From Streptomyces cellulosae (GTDB lineage Bacteria; Actinomycetota; Actinomycetes; Streptomycetales; Streptomycetaceae): DNA of 64,000 bases. Numbering within the stretch: the first letter of the stretch is position 1; every line of letters begins with the position of its first letter. The translations under genes and the position numbers were made by a program. Under the pieces are notes generated by a model. That model worked only from the letters and a program-made list of their open reading frames with translations, searched no databases and was not told the origin of the DNA. Location of the stretch: contig BNBH01000023.1 in NCBI GenBank assembly GCA_014655195.1, positions 46,130 through 110,129 of the forward strand, given 5' to 3'. Positions 26,303 through 35,900 of this stretch are shown here, one piece after another.

Positions 26303-27468
26303 GGGAGTTCCTTCAGGCCGAGGTCCGTCAGCAGGTCGCGGGCCAGGGTGAGTTCGGCGGCGATGCCGTCGGCGAGCTGGGCGCGGCCGCGGGGGCGCAG
26401 CTCGGGCGGGAGCGCCTGCCAGGTGTAGGTCTCCACCTCGAGGTGGCGGGTGAGCGGGTGCGGACCGCCGACGAGCCGGGTCAGCACGGAGGTGAGGACG
26501 GGCAGCGTGGAGGTGAGGGGCGCGGCGGGGGCCGCGTGCAGCGGGACGTGGAAGTGGGAGCGCCAGGGGCCCGCGTCGGGCAGGGCGTCGCCGGCGAGTG
26601 CCTCGTCGAGGTCGTCGGTGCCGCGCAGCCCGGCGGCCGTGTGGGTGCGGGTCTGGTGCAGGAAGCGGGGTTCGGCGAAGGCGGCGAGGGCCTCGCGGAC
26701 CTCGGGGAGGTGGGGCTGTTCGGCGTGCAGGGCGGCGGACAGCTGGGACTTGACGACGGGGACGCCGGCCCGGGCGAGGTCGTCCAGGGCGGTGCCGGGA
26801 TCTTCGAAGGAGGTGGCGAGGTGGCAGGTGTCGACGCAGATGCCGATACGGTCGTGGCCGACCTCGGTGAGCGGGGCGATGGCGTCGCGGGTGGTCTCGA
26901 CGACGCAGCCCGGTTCGGGTTCGAGGGCGACGCGGATGGAGCGTCCGGTGAGCTCCTCGAGCGCGTCGAGGCGTTCGGCGAGGGTGCGCAGCGCGGTGCG
27001 GGCGGTCCCGGCACGCTCGTCGTCGTAGGCGGTGCGCCAGGCGAGCGGCAGGGTGGAGATGCTGCCCTCGGTGACGTCGTCGGGGAGCAGTCCGGCGAGC
27101 ACCCGGGCGAGGGCGGCGGTGTGCTCCAGACGCTCGGGGTCGGCCCAGTCCGGCTTGTAGACGCGGTACTTGACCTCCTCGGCGCCGAAGCCCTCGTAGG
27201 GGAAGCCGTTGAGGGTGACGACCTCCAGGCCGCGCCGCTCCAGTTCGCAGCGCAGGCCGCGGAGGGCGGCGGGGTCGGTGACGAGGGCGCGGGCGGCGTC
27301 CTTGGCCAGCCACAGGCCGATGCCGAGCCGGTCCCGGCCGAGGCGCCGGCGGACGGGTTCGCAGTGGTCGCGGAGCTGGGCCAGGACGCCGTCGAGGGTC
27401 TCGGCGGGGTGGACGTTGGTGCAGTAGGCGAGGTGGACGGTGGAGCCGTCGGGGTGGCGGAAGCGCAT
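26299..27468 (-). CDS. EboE-like TIM-barrel protein
   Basis: 389 residues. The opening VHLAYCTNVHPAETLDGVLA and the later LGIGLWLAKDAAR, EVVTLNGFPYEGFGAEEVK and RVALEPEPGCVVET are the marks of the EboE 'metabolite traffic' family, a xylose-isomerase-like barrel. Likely metal ligands lie in ALEPEPG, CVDTCHLA and VVKSQLS. The C-terminal HLEVETYTWQALP is also typical. Its reaction is not known in any organism I can recall. It starts 3 nt after the TatD-like gene's stop and overlaps the EboF-like gene by 4 nt, so expression is coupled. No signal peptide. Confidence 0.85.
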   Translation of the reverse strand: MRFRHPDGSTVHLAYCTNVHPAETLDGVLAQLRDHCEPVRRRLGRDRLGIGLWLAKDAARALVTDPAALRGLRCELERRGLEVVTLNGFPYEGFGAEEVKYRVYKPDWADPERLEHTAALARVLAGLLPDDVTEGSISTLPLAWRTAYDDERAGTARTALRTLAERLDALEELTGRSIRVALEPEPGCVVETTRDAIAPLTEVGHDRIGICVDTCHLATSFEDPGTALDDLARAGVPVVKSQLSAALHAEQPHLPEVREALAAFAEPRFLHQTRTHTAAGLRGTDDLDEALAGDALPDAGPWRSHFHVPLHAAPAAPLTSTLPVLTSVLTRLVGGPHPLTRHLEVETYTWQALPPELRPRGRAQLADGIAAELTLARDLLTDLGLKELP

Positions 27469-27471
27469 GGC

Positions 27472-28362
27472 TCACGCCCCCGTGGCGTCGGCGGTGTCCG
27501 GTGCCGGTTCGTCTCTGGGCTGGCCGCGCAGGATGGAGTTGCCCTCGTGGGTGGCCTCGGGGGCGGTCACGTCGAGGGTGAGGCGGCCGCTGAGGCCGTA
27601 GAAGGCGACCGGGTTGCGCCACAGCACGCGGTCGACGTCGTCCTCGCTGAAGCCTTCGGCGAGCATCAGGTCCGCGACCTTGCGGGTCTTCAGCGGGTCG
27701 CTCCTCCCCCAGTCGGCGGCGGAGTTCACCAGCACCTGCTCGGGGCCGTAGGCGCGCAGGATGGCGACCATCCGCTCCTCGTCCATCTTGGTGTCGGGAT
27801 AGACGGAGAAGCCGAGCCAGGCGCCGCTGTCCTTGGCCTCCTTGACGGTGGTCTCGTTGAGGTGGTCGATCAGCACCCGCTCCACCGGCAGCGCGGACTC
27901 GCGGACCACGTCGAGGGTGCGGCGCAGTCCGGCGAGCTTGTCGCGGTGCGGGGTGTGCACCAGCGCGGGCAGCCCGTGGTCGGCTGCCATCTGGAGCTGG
28001 GCGGCGAGCGCGGTGTCCTCGGCGGGGGTCATGGAGTCGTAGCCGATCTCGCCGACGGCGACGACGTTGTCCTTGACCAGATAGCGGGGCAGCGCGTCGA
28101 GGACGGGGGTGCAGCGGGGGTCGCCCGCCTCCTTGGGATTGAGGGCGAGGGTGCAGTGGTGGGCGATGCCGTACTGGGCGGCGCGGAAGGGTTCCCAGCC
28201 GAGGAGGGAGTCGAAGTAGTCGAAGAAGGAGGCCGGGGAGGTGCGGGGCTGGCCGAGCCAGAAGGAGGGTTCGACGACGGCGCGGACGCCTGCGGCGTAC
28301 ATGGCCTCGTAGTCGTCGGTGGTGCGCGACGTCATGTGGATGTGGGGGTCGAAGATGCGCAT
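27472..28362 (-). CDS. EboB-like TatD-family metal-dependent hydrolase
   Basis: 296 residues of the amidohydrolase superfamily. The metal site is complete: DPHIHMTSR at the N-terminus, Glu in VAVGEIGYDS, His in LPALVHTPHRD and in VLIDHLNET, and Asp in NSAADWGRSD. These features fit the EboB group rather than the DNase TatD itself. It probably hydrolyses a phospho- or amide/ester bond of the unknown operon product. ATG 28362 overlaps the EboA-like stop by 1 nt (TGATG). The start is fixed by the DPHIHM opening, although the frame is open further upstream. Confidence 0.86.
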   Translation of the reverse strand: MRIFDPHIHMTSRTTDDYEAMYAAGVRAVVEPSFWLGQPRTSPASFFDYFDSLLGWEPFRAAQYGIAHHCTLALNPKEAGDPRCTPVLDALPRYLVKDNVVAVGEIGYDSMTPAEDTALAAQLQMAADHGLPALVHTPHRDKLAGLRRTLDVVRESALPVERVLIDHLNETTVKEAKDSGAWLGFSVYPDTKMDEERMVAILRAYGPEQVLVNSAADWGRSDPLKTRKVADLMLAEGFSEDDVDRVLWRNPVAFYGLSGRLTLDVTAPEATHEGNSILRGQPRDEPAPDTADATGA

Positions 28363-29099
28363 CAGGACTCCTTGCCGTGGGGGACGTCCGGGCCGTCCCC
28401 GCCCCGCGCCGGGGCGGCTTCGGCCAGGGCCAGGACGCGGTGCAGGTCCTCCGGGACGGTGCGGCCGGCGGCGGTGCGTTCGGCGGCGTAGTCGCCGAGC
28501 ATGCGGGCGAGTTCGGCGTCGCCGCGGGCGCGCCGGGCGAGGTCCGTGACCAGGTCGAGGGCGACGCCGGTGAACAGGCACTTCAGTACGGCGTGCCGCC
28601 AGGCGTGGGCGTCGAGGTGGCGGGCGCCGTAAGGGCCGAGGGCGGCGGCGACCAGCCGGGTGTCGTTGGCGCGCAGGGCGTCCTCGACGAGCGGGAGCGC
28701 CTCGGGCCCGGGCACCAGGTGGGGCAGGGCGTGCAGGACGGCGCGGCGTTCGTCGGCGGTGCCCTGGTGGTAGACGCGGGTCAGGGCCTCGGCGTCGGCG
28801 CGGGCCGCGTGGAGGATGAGGACGCGGGCGGCGTCGGCGTGTTCGGGTCCGCAGCGGCGGCCCGCCTCGGCGAGGCGCAGCTCCCACACCGAGATCGGCC
28901 CGTGGGTGCCGGGGTGGGCGGTGGCCTCGTCCAGTGCCTGGTCGAACCAGGCGCGGGCGGCGCCGTCGAGCCGGGCCGCGAGGTCGCGGCGCAGTTCGGC
29001 GGGCGGCATGACGGCGGGGGTGGTGCCGTCGCCGGGGGCGGCCGGTCTGCCGGTGGTGTCGGCGTCCGGACCGGCCGGTGCTGCGTGCGGGCGGGTCAT
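28362..29099 (-). CDS. EboA-like protein
   Basis: 245 residues, soluble and rich in Ala, Arg and Glu, mostly helical. The stretch WELRLAEAGRRCG, followed by ADAARVLILHAARADAEAL and AHAWRHAVLKCLFTGVALD, fits the EboA family, an alpha-helical repeat protein without known catalytic residues. An N-terminal Pro/Gly/Thr-rich tail of about 35 residues appears disordered. ATG 29099 overlaps the preceding gene's stop (ATGA at 29096-29099). Role unknown; EboA is the namesake component of clusters that move a membrane-derived metabolite to the periplasm in cyanobacteria. Confidence 0.82.
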   Translation of the reverse strand: MTRPHAAPAGPDADTTGRPAAPGDGTTPAVMPPAELRRDLAARLDGAARAWFDQALDEATAHPGTHGPISVWELRLAEAGRRCGPEHADAARVLILHAARADAEALTRVYHQGTADERRAVLHALPHLVPGPEALPLVEDALRANDTRLVAAALGPYGARHLDAHAWRHAVLKCLFTGVALDLVTDLARRARGDAELARMLGDYAAERTAAGRTVPEDLHRVLALAEAAPARGGDGPDVPHGKES

Positions 29100-30043
29100 G
29101 GGGTGCTGCTCCCTTCGGGGGTGGCGGAGGGATCGCCGTGGGAGGGGACGGCGGACGTGCCGGCGGTGCGCTCGGCCGCGAGGTGGGCGGCGCGGCGCAG
29201 GTACGGCAGCGAGTGGGCGGCGAAGCGGGGTCCCGCGTGGGAGTGCCGGGGCAGTTCGACGACGGTCAGGCCGCGGTATCCGGTGGCGGCGAGCGCGGCG
29301 AGGACGGGCGGGAAGTCGATCTCCCCGTCGCCGAACGGCAGATGCTCGTGGACGCCGCGGCGCATGTCCTCGATCTGCACGTGGCGCAGCCAGGGCGCGG
29401 CCTCGCGGACGCAGTCGGCGGGCGCGAGGCGTTCCAGGCACTGGCAGTGGCCGATGTCCAGGGTGAGGCCGAGCGGCTCGGGGTCGCCGAGGGCGCGGCG
29501 CAGGTGGTGGAAGTCGGCGAGGGTGGCGAGGAGGTGACCGGGTTCGGGTTCGACGGCGAGCGGGACGCCGGCGGCGGACGCGGCGTCCAGCACCGGTCCG
29601 AACGCCTCGGTGAGGCGCTTCCAGGCGGTGTCCTCGTCGGTGTGGTCGGGGACGGTGCCGCTGAAGCAGTGCACGGCGTGCGCCCCGAGGTCGGCCGCGA
29701 CCTGGACCGCCCGTACCAGCAGGTCCACGCGGCGCGCCCGGTCGTCGGGGTCGGGGTCGAGCAGGGACGGGCCGTGCTTGCGCCGGGGGTCCAGGACGTA
29801 GCGGGCGCCGGTCTCCACGGTGACGCCGAGCCCCAGTGCGTCCAGGCGGCGGGCGACGTGCCGGGTGCGGGCCGCGAGGTCGGGGGCGAGCGGGTCGAGG
29901 TGCATGTGGTCGAGGGTCAGTCCTACGCCCTCGTAGCCGAGGTCGGCGAGCAGGCCGAGGGCGTCGTCGAGGCGGAGGTCGGTGAGGCCGTTGGTGCCGT
30001 AGCCGAAGCGCAGCGGCAGCGCGGGGGGCTCGTGCGCGGTCAT
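29096..30043 (-). CDS. Sugar-phosphate isomerase/epimerase-like TIM barrel in ebo-like operon
   Basis: 315 residues with a xylose-isomerase-like barrel: LRFGYGTNGLTDLRLDDAL at strand 1, YEGVGLTLDHMHLDPLAP, VPLAVEPEPGHLLATL with the metal Glu, GLTLDIGHCQCLE with the Asp-His pair, and RHVQIEDMRRGVHEHLPFG, TVVELPRHSH at the end. All expected divalent-metal ligands are present. The 30-residue Ser/Pro tail is probably disordered. Both gene junctions are 4-nt ATGA overlaps, with the UbiA gene upstream and EboA-like downstream. It probably isomerises or dehydrates a polyol or keto sugar; an inosose-type substrate made by the inositol-phosphate synthase homologue is an attractive guess. Confidence 0.85.
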   Translation of the reverse strand: MTAHEPPALPLRFGYGTNGLTDLRLDDALGLLADLGYEGVGLTLDHMHLDPLAPDLAARTRHVARRLDALGLGVTVETGARYVLDPRRKHGPSLLDPDPDDRARRVDLLVRAVQVAADLGAHAVHCFSGTVPDHTDEDTAWKRLTEAFGPVLDAASAAGVPLAVEPEPGHLLATLADFHHLRRALGDPEPLGLTLDIGHCQCLERLAPADCVREAAPWLRHVQIEDMRRGVHEHLPFGDGEIDFPPVLAALAATGYRGLTVVELPRHSHAGPRFAAHSLPYLRRAAHLAAERTAGTSAVPSHGDPSATPEGSSTP

Positions 30044-31074
30044 GTGATGCTCACCTTCCTCATGGCGCGCCGGCGGGCGAACAGCCGTCCCGCCGGGGCC
30101 AGCGCCGCGATCAGCAGGGACGTGGCGGTCGCCCCGGACCGGGCGGCGAGCGCCGCCTGGAGTGGGACGGTGGCGCGGATGCCGCCGCCGACCGCGCGCT
30201 GGGTGAGCGGGGGCGAGGGGTTGAGCGCGGCGTGGAAGTACGGCCGGGCGGCCGTGGCCGCGTAGGCGGCGGCCAGCGCGGCGGTGACGGCGCCGGCGGG
30301 CGTGGTCCGGGCGCCGCCGCCCGGGGTGGAACCCGGCAGGCCGGGGGCGGCTGCTGCCCGCCGGCCTGCCGGGAGTCGGACACGGCGGTGCGTGACCAGC
30401 CGGGTCAGTGCGCCCGTCGCCGCGAGGGCGGCGAGCGGGGCCGCCACCGAACCGCCAGTGGTCTCGCGCCGGGAGACGGCGGTGACGGCGAGGGTGTGAC
30501 AGCCGAGGAGCGCGGCGGAGGGCGCCGCCGCGCGGACGGAACCGGCGGCCGCCGCGCCCATCAGGAGGTCCAGTCCGCGGGCGGCGGCCATGGCGGCCGG
30601 GCCCGCGGGCGTGTGCTTCAGTGCCAGGTCGTACGCCCAGACCGTCGCCGCCAGCGGGGCGGCCACCGCGAGGGCGGGGCGGCCGGCGCGGGCGGCGAGC
30701 AGCAGTCCCGCGCCGGTGAGTCCGCAGGCGGCGGTGAGGGCGGCGGCGGGGCGGACGCGTCCGGACGGGAGGGGGCGGTGGGGGCGCTCCACGGCGTCCT
30801 CGGCGCGGTCGGCCCAGTCGTTGAGGACCATGCCGGCCGCGTACAGGCACAGGGAGGAGCCGATGGGGAGCAGGGCGCGGGGGTCCGGCCGGCCGCCGGC
30901 CGCGGCGACGCCGGCGAGGGTGTCGCCGGGGACGGTGAACAGGGCGGGCAGGCGGAGGAGTTCCGCCCAGGCGGCGGCGCGGTTGGGGGCGGAGGGTTTC
31001 TCGGTGGTGGCCGGGGGCGCGGGCGTGGTGTCCCGGCCCACGAGCGTGAGGAGCGGGGCCGCGGCTCGGGTCAT
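30040..31074 (-). CDS. EboC-like UbiA-family prenyltransferase
   Basis: 344-residue membrane protein with about eight to nine helices. The first aspartate-rich motif is intact (NDWADRAED near residues 85-93), as is the following RPLPSGRV; the second motif is degenerate (YDLALKHT). These match the UbiA superfamily, which transfers a polyprenyl or similar group onto an acceptor inside the membrane. The genomic setting (EboA, EboB, EboE, EboF types) points to EboC. A Gly/Pro-rich insert (about 228-260) is unusual for the family. ATG 31074 overlaps the inositol-synthase-like stop (ATGA). It may link the product of the upstream enzyme to a lipid carrier. Confidence 0.85.
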   Translation of the reverse strand: MTRAAAPLLTLVGRDTTPAPPATTEKPSAPNRAAAWAELLRLPALFTVPGDTLAGVAAAGGRPDPRALLPIGSSLCLYAAGMVLNDWADRAEDAVERPHRPLPSGRVRPAAALTAACGLTGAGLLLAARAGRPALAVAAPLAATVWAYDLALKHTPAGPAAMAAARGLDLLMGAAAAGSVRAAAPSAALLGCHTLAVTAVSRRETTGGSVAAPLAALAATGALTRLVTHRRVRLPAGRRAAAAPGLPGSTPGGGARTTPAGAVTAALAAAYAATAARPYFHAALNPSPPLTQRAVGGGIRATVPLQAALAARSGATATSLLIAALAPAGRLFARRRAMRKVSIT

Positions 31075-32306
31075 CGGCGCACCCCGCTGTTCCCCGGGTC
31101 CTGGTGCGGGTCTGCGTCGTCGCCCACGCGCGTGCCATCCCCCACGGGCGCGTCGTCGCTCAGGCGCGCGGCGAAGCGTTTCAGCTCCGTGTACTGCTCC
31201 CCCAGGGAGGCCGGGCCGTCGCCGACCGGGTCCTTGAAGTAGAAGCCGAGTTCGCCCAGCGGGCCGGTGATGCCCTTCTGTCCCGCGCGGAGCAGCAGCC
31301 GGGCCAGGTCGAGGACGAGGGGTGCGGCGAGGGCGGAGTCGCAGCCCTGCCAGATGGTCTGGAGGACCATGCGGGAGCCGAGGAAGCCGTCGAAGGCGAT
31401 GTGGTCCCAGGCGGTCTTCCAGTCGCCGAGCGCGGGCACGTCGTCGATGTGCACCTCGCCTTCCGGAGCCGCGCCGAGGGTGTCGGCGAGGACGCGTTCC
31501 TTGCCGGCGTTCTTCGCGGCGGCCGCGGCGGGGTCGGCGAGGGCGGCGCCGTCGCCGCCGCCGAGGAGGTTGGTGCCGGACCAGGCGCGCACGGCGAGGG
31601 CGCGCTGCTGGAACATCGGGCCCAGCACGGACCGCAGCAGGGTCTGCCCGGTCTTGCCGTCCCGGCCCGCGTACGGAACGCCCGCCTCCGCGGCGAGCTC
31701 GGACAGCGCGGGGTGGTGCAGGCCGGTCGACGGGGTGAAGTTGACGTAGCCGCAGCCGGCACGCAGGGCGGCGGCCGCGTAGAGGGAGCTGGGCGGGAGG
31801 GCGCCGTCCGCGGGGGCGGGCTCGGTGGAGGCGACGTTCACCACGACGGCGCCGGCGAGGTGGTTCCGTTCGGTGAAGTCGCGGATGTCGGCGGCGAAGA
31901 CGTCGATCCAGTCGTCGTCGGTGCGGGCGGGGCCCGTGTCGGCGTCACCGTGGGTGGGTCCGCCGGGCCTGATCTCCCGCTCGGCGGCGACGAGTTCGGC
32001 GTGCACGGCGGTCGGGAGGCCGTGCGGGAGGACGCCGCCTTCGGCGAGGTGCTCGGCGCGTTTGGGCAGCGGGCAGTCGACGGTGTCGTGCCCGCCGAAG
32101 ACGAGCGACGACAGCGGGGGCAGGCCGCTCGCGGCGAAGTCGGGAGTCTCGGTGACCATGCCGGTGGGCGGATGGAGCCCGGCGGCGACGGCCGCGCATC
32201 CCACGACGGCGGTGGTCGCGACGGACCCACGGGCTCCGACGAGCCAGACGCCGTAACGGGGGGCGGGGGAAGGGGTGGTGGGGACGGAGGACGGTTCGGC
32301 GGACAT
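31071..32306 (-). CDS. Inositol-3-phosphate synthase-like protein heading the ebo-like operon
   Basis: 411 residues of the myo-inositol-1-phosphate synthase family. The NAD-binding start is GVWLVGARGSVATTAVVG; typical later segments are VVNVASTEPAP, GYVNFTPSTG, PYAGRDGKTGQTLLRSVLGP and LGDWKTAWDHIAFDGFLGSR, including the catalytic Lys-rich region. The known enzyme converts glucose 6-phosphate to 1L-myo-inositol 1-phosphate. ATG 32306 has a near-perfect AAGGAGG 6 nt upstream, whereas the frame is open well beyond it. It is the first gene of seven and its stop overlaps the UbiA start. A 15-residue Ser/Pro N-tail and a 25-residue Asp/Gly-rich C-tail are extra. Ebo operons usually have a cyclase of the dehydroquinate-synthase family (EboD); here this cyclase seems to take the place. 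Confidence 0.87.
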   Translation of the reverse strand: MSAEPSSVPTTPSPAPRYGVWLVGARGSVATTAVVGCAAVAAGLHPPTGMVTETPDFAASGLPPLSSLVFGGHDTVDCPLPKRAEHLAEGGVLPHGLPTAVHAELVAAEREIRPGGPTHGDADTGPARTDDDWIDVFAADIRDFTERNHLAGAVVVNVASTEPAPADGALPPSSLYAAAALRAGCGYVNFTPSTGLHHPALSELAAEAGVPYAGRDGKTGQTLLRSVLGPMFQQRALAVRAWSGTNLLGGGDGAALADPAAAAAKNAGKERVLADTLGAAPEGEVHIDDVPALGDWKTAWDHIAFDGFLGSRMVLQTIWQGCDSALAAPLVLDLARLLLRAGQKGITGPLGELGFYFKDPVGDGPASLGEQYTELKRFAARLSDDAPVGDGTRVGDDADPHQDPGNSGVRR

Positions 32307-32329
32307 GGGCAGCCTCCTTGTCGAACGCG

Positions 32330-32934
32330 AACCGAATGTGGCGGTGCGCCGGCCCACCGCCGGCCCTGCGGCCGACGGTGCGCCGGACCCCGGACGGGGT
32401 GGTGTGCCGTCCGGCCGGGCCGGACGGTGTTGCTCGCCCCGGACCCGGCAGCGGCCCGGGTCCGGGAGCCGGACGCGACCGGGTCGGTGACCCGGGCACG
32501 CACCCGGTCCGCGGGCCCGTCGCCCTGCCGGGCCGGGGAGCCGTGCGGTGCGCCGGGCATGGGCCCGGCGCGTGCCCGGCGTGGGCCGGGCGGGCCCGGT
32601 CCCCCGGGCCCGGGCCGTGGCCCGCACCCGGGAGCCGGGTGGTACGTCGTGCGGGACCGAACGCGTGACCGCGCCCCGCCCCTGTGGCAGGACCACCGGG
32701 CCTGGTGCGGGCACCGGCCCGAGGCCCCGGGCGCCGCACCGTGCTCAGGCCCCGGCAGGGACCGTCCTCGCGGTCCGGGCCGGTGCCCTGGCCGGCGGGC
32801 CGGGCAGGGCACCGGCCGGTGGGCCGTGCGCCGGCCGGCCCGAAGGCACGAGTCGGGTGCTCAGCCTCCGGGTGGAACCGGGTGCCGGAGATCGGAGAGA
32901 AGGTTCCGGGCCCGGTGGCCCGGTGGCCCGGGGA
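32330..32934. repeat. 605-nt GC-only low-complexity intergenic stretch
   Basis: Between the start of the ebo-like operon and the end of the next leftward gene lies a stretch almost free of A and T, built from imperfect repeats of GGCCCGG, CCGGGCC and GCCGGC. Open frames exist on both strands only because stop codons are rare at this composition; they have no ribosome binding sites and Pro/Gly/Arg-only translations. The promoter of the ebo-like operon must lie at its left end, near 32310-32350, but I cannot see clear -35/-10 boxes. Confidence 0.55.
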
Positions 32935-32973
32935 GGCGGCGGGCGGGGGTCCGGCGTCCGTCCGCCCGCCGCC
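32935..32973 (-). terminator. Terminator after the ThuA/DUF1080 gene
   Basis: Perfect 12-bp stem (32935-32946 and 32962-32973) with a 15-nt loop, 13 nt after the leftward stop at 32987. Confidence 0.65.
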
Positions 32974-32986
32974 GTTCTCGGGGCCC

Positions 32987-35900
32987 CTAGGAGGGCAGTT
33001 CCTTCAGCTGGATGTTGCGGAAGGAGACCTTGTCGTCAGGACCGTGGTTCTGCAGACCGATGTAGCCGTCGGTCAGGCTCCGCTGCGGGTCCTTGTTGGT
33101 GAAGTCGTTGATCTTCACCCCGTTCAGGAACACCTGGAGCCGCTCGCCCTTGACCCTGATCTCGTAGGAGTTCCACTGCCCGGGCGGGCGCAGGACCTGG
33201 TCACGGGCCTTGATGTTCGCCGCCTTGAACGTGTAGATCGCACCCGTGGTGCGGTCCGCCGCGTCCGTCGCGTCGATCTGGATCTCGTAGCCCCGGTCGA
33301 CCGCCGACCACGGGTCGTCGGAGGCCGGGAAGCCCACGAAGACACCGGAGTTGTCGTCGCCGCGCATCTTCCAGTCGAGCTTCAGCGAGTACGACTTGAG
33401 CTCCTTGGCCTGGTACCAGAGCAGACCCATGCCGCCCTCGGACTCCATGACCCCGCCGTCCTTGACGACGAACCTGCCGGGGCCGGCCTGCTTCCAGCCG
33501 TCCAGGGTCCGGCCGTTGAAGATCTTCCGGTAGCCCTTGTCCGGCTTGCAGTCCGCCTTCACCTGGCCGGTGGCGTACTGCAGTCCGCCGAGCAGGTGGG
33601 CGCGGAAGGCCTCGTCGGCGTACGACTCCTTGGTGTGGCCGCCGCCGGTGTAGAAGGAGCGGCCGCCGCCGTAGCTCTGGCACCAGGCGATCGGGTGGTC
33701 GCCCTTCATGGTGCCGCCCTGGTAGGTGGTCTCGTCCAGGGTGGCGAGGACCTTGGCCTTGTCCCGCGGGTTGGTGCGGTAGTTGTACCACTCGTCGGTG
33801 CGCTCCCAGGTGTCGTCCAGGTGCGCGGTGGCCGGGTGGTCGTGGTCCTCGACGCGCACGGTGGCCTTCTGGATGGCCGGGTGCGAGGCGAAGTAGGCGC
33901 CGACGAGACCGCCGTAGAACTCCCAGTCGTACTCGGTGTCGGCGGCGGCGTGGATGCCCATGTAGCCGCCGCCGTTCTTGACGTAGTTCTCGAACGCCTT
34001 CTGCTGGTCGGCGTCGAGGACGTCACCGGTGGTGGACAGGAAGGCGACCGCGTCGTACTTGGCGAGGTTGGCGGTGGTGAACTGGCCCGCCTCCTCGGTC
34101 GCGGTGACCGAGATGCCGGCCGGGGCGCCGAGTTCCTTCAGGGCGTTGACGCCGTCCCCGATGGAGTCGTGCCGGAAGCCGGCGGTCTTGGAGAAGACCA
34201 GCACCTTCTTGCCCTGCTTGAACGGCTCCTTGGAGAACTCGAAGTCGTCCACGTCGTACAGCGCGCCCTCGCCGCCGCGGAAGACCAGGTAGATCTCGGT
34301 GGTCTTCTTCGGCAGTGCCCGCAGCGGGACGTCGACGTCCTGGAACGTCTCCCAGCCGCCGGTCGGCGGGATGTACGCCGAGCCGTGCAGCGGGCCCTCG
34401 GGGGAGCCGGTGCGCAGCTCGACGAAGCCGCCGGAGCCGCCGGAGGAGGCCCGTACGGTCATCTTCTTCTGCCCGTCGAAGCGGTAGGGGCTGAAGGAGA
34501 TCCAGTCGCCGTCGTTGATGTCGCCGACCGTCTTGCCGCCGTTGGCCTGGGACTTGTCGATGACGCTGACGCCGGACTGCGAGGTGAAGTGCTCGCCCTG
34601 GCGGTGCAGCGGCTGAAGCACGGTGCGGGCGGTGCCGGTCAGCGCCTCCTGGCCGTTGGCGCCGCCGTCGGTGTAACTGGCGCCGACGACACCGTAGATG
34701 TTGGCGTTGGGGTCGTGACCGCCGTCGCCGGGAGGCGGCGTGAGGGTGCCCTCACAGCCCGTCTCGCTGGTGAGCTCGTGGGCGTGGTTGTCGTGGCCGA
34801 GGCTGTAGGAGACCTTGACCTTGGAGCAGTCGATCGTCTCCTCGGGGTCGGTGACGGTCACCTTGAACGGCACGGGCTCGCCGAAGGCGGCCAGGCTGCC
34901 GTTGCCCGGGACGTCGATCCGCACCTTGGGCTCGGTGTTGCCGACGACGATCCGGACGCTGGCGTTACCGGTGTTGCCCTCGGGGTCCTTCGCGGTGAAG
35001 GTCGCCGTGTAGGTGCCGACCTTCTTGTACGTGTGCGTGGGGTTGAGCCCTTCGCCCTTGGTGCCGTCGCCGAAGTCCCAGGCATAGGTGAGGTCCGGGG
35101 AGTCGGCGTCCTCCGCCGTGCCGGTGAACGTGACCTTCAGGCCGGCCGCGCCGGACGTGCGGTCGGCGCTCACCCCGACGATCGGCGAGAAACCGTCCTC
35201 GGCGTTCTCGATCCGGTAGAGCGCGGAGTGCTCGTCGCCCTGGAACCAGGACAGGCCGTAGTCGAGGACGTAGAGCGCGCCGTCGGGGCCGAAGTCCATG
35301 TCCATGATCTGCGTGCCGGTCCACGGGAAGTCGTTGATCTTCGCGACCGAGCCGTCCTCGTTCTGCTCGATGCGCTTGATCCAGCGGCGCCCGAACTCGC
35401 CGGCGAAGAAGTCGCCGTCGAACTCCTCGGGGAACTTGACCGAGGACTCCAGGTCCGGGTCGTAGCGGTAGACCGGGCCCGCCATCGGGGACTCGGAGCC
35501 GCTGCCGAACTCCGGCAGGGAGCCGCCGTCGTAGGGGATCCAGGCGGGCTGGGCGGGCGGCAGGTCGACCAGGCCGGTGTTGTGCCGGGAGGTGTTCTTC
35601 GGCGCGGCGCAGTCGAACTTCTCACCCGACTCGCCGGTGGCGAAGTCGTAGTCGACGTAGGCGTCGTTGTCGCCGGTGCAGAACGGCCAGCCGAAGTTGG
35701 CGGCCTTCGTCACCTTGGCGAACTCGACCTGGCCGCCGGGGCCGCGGGTCGGGGAGGCGGCGCCGGCGTCGGGGCCGTAGTCGCCGACGTAGACGACGCC
35801 GGTCTTCTCGTCGACGCTGATCCGGAACGGGTTGCGGAAGCCCATCGCGTAGATCTCGGGACGGGTCTTCTCGGTTCCCGGCGGGAAGAGGTTGCCCTCC

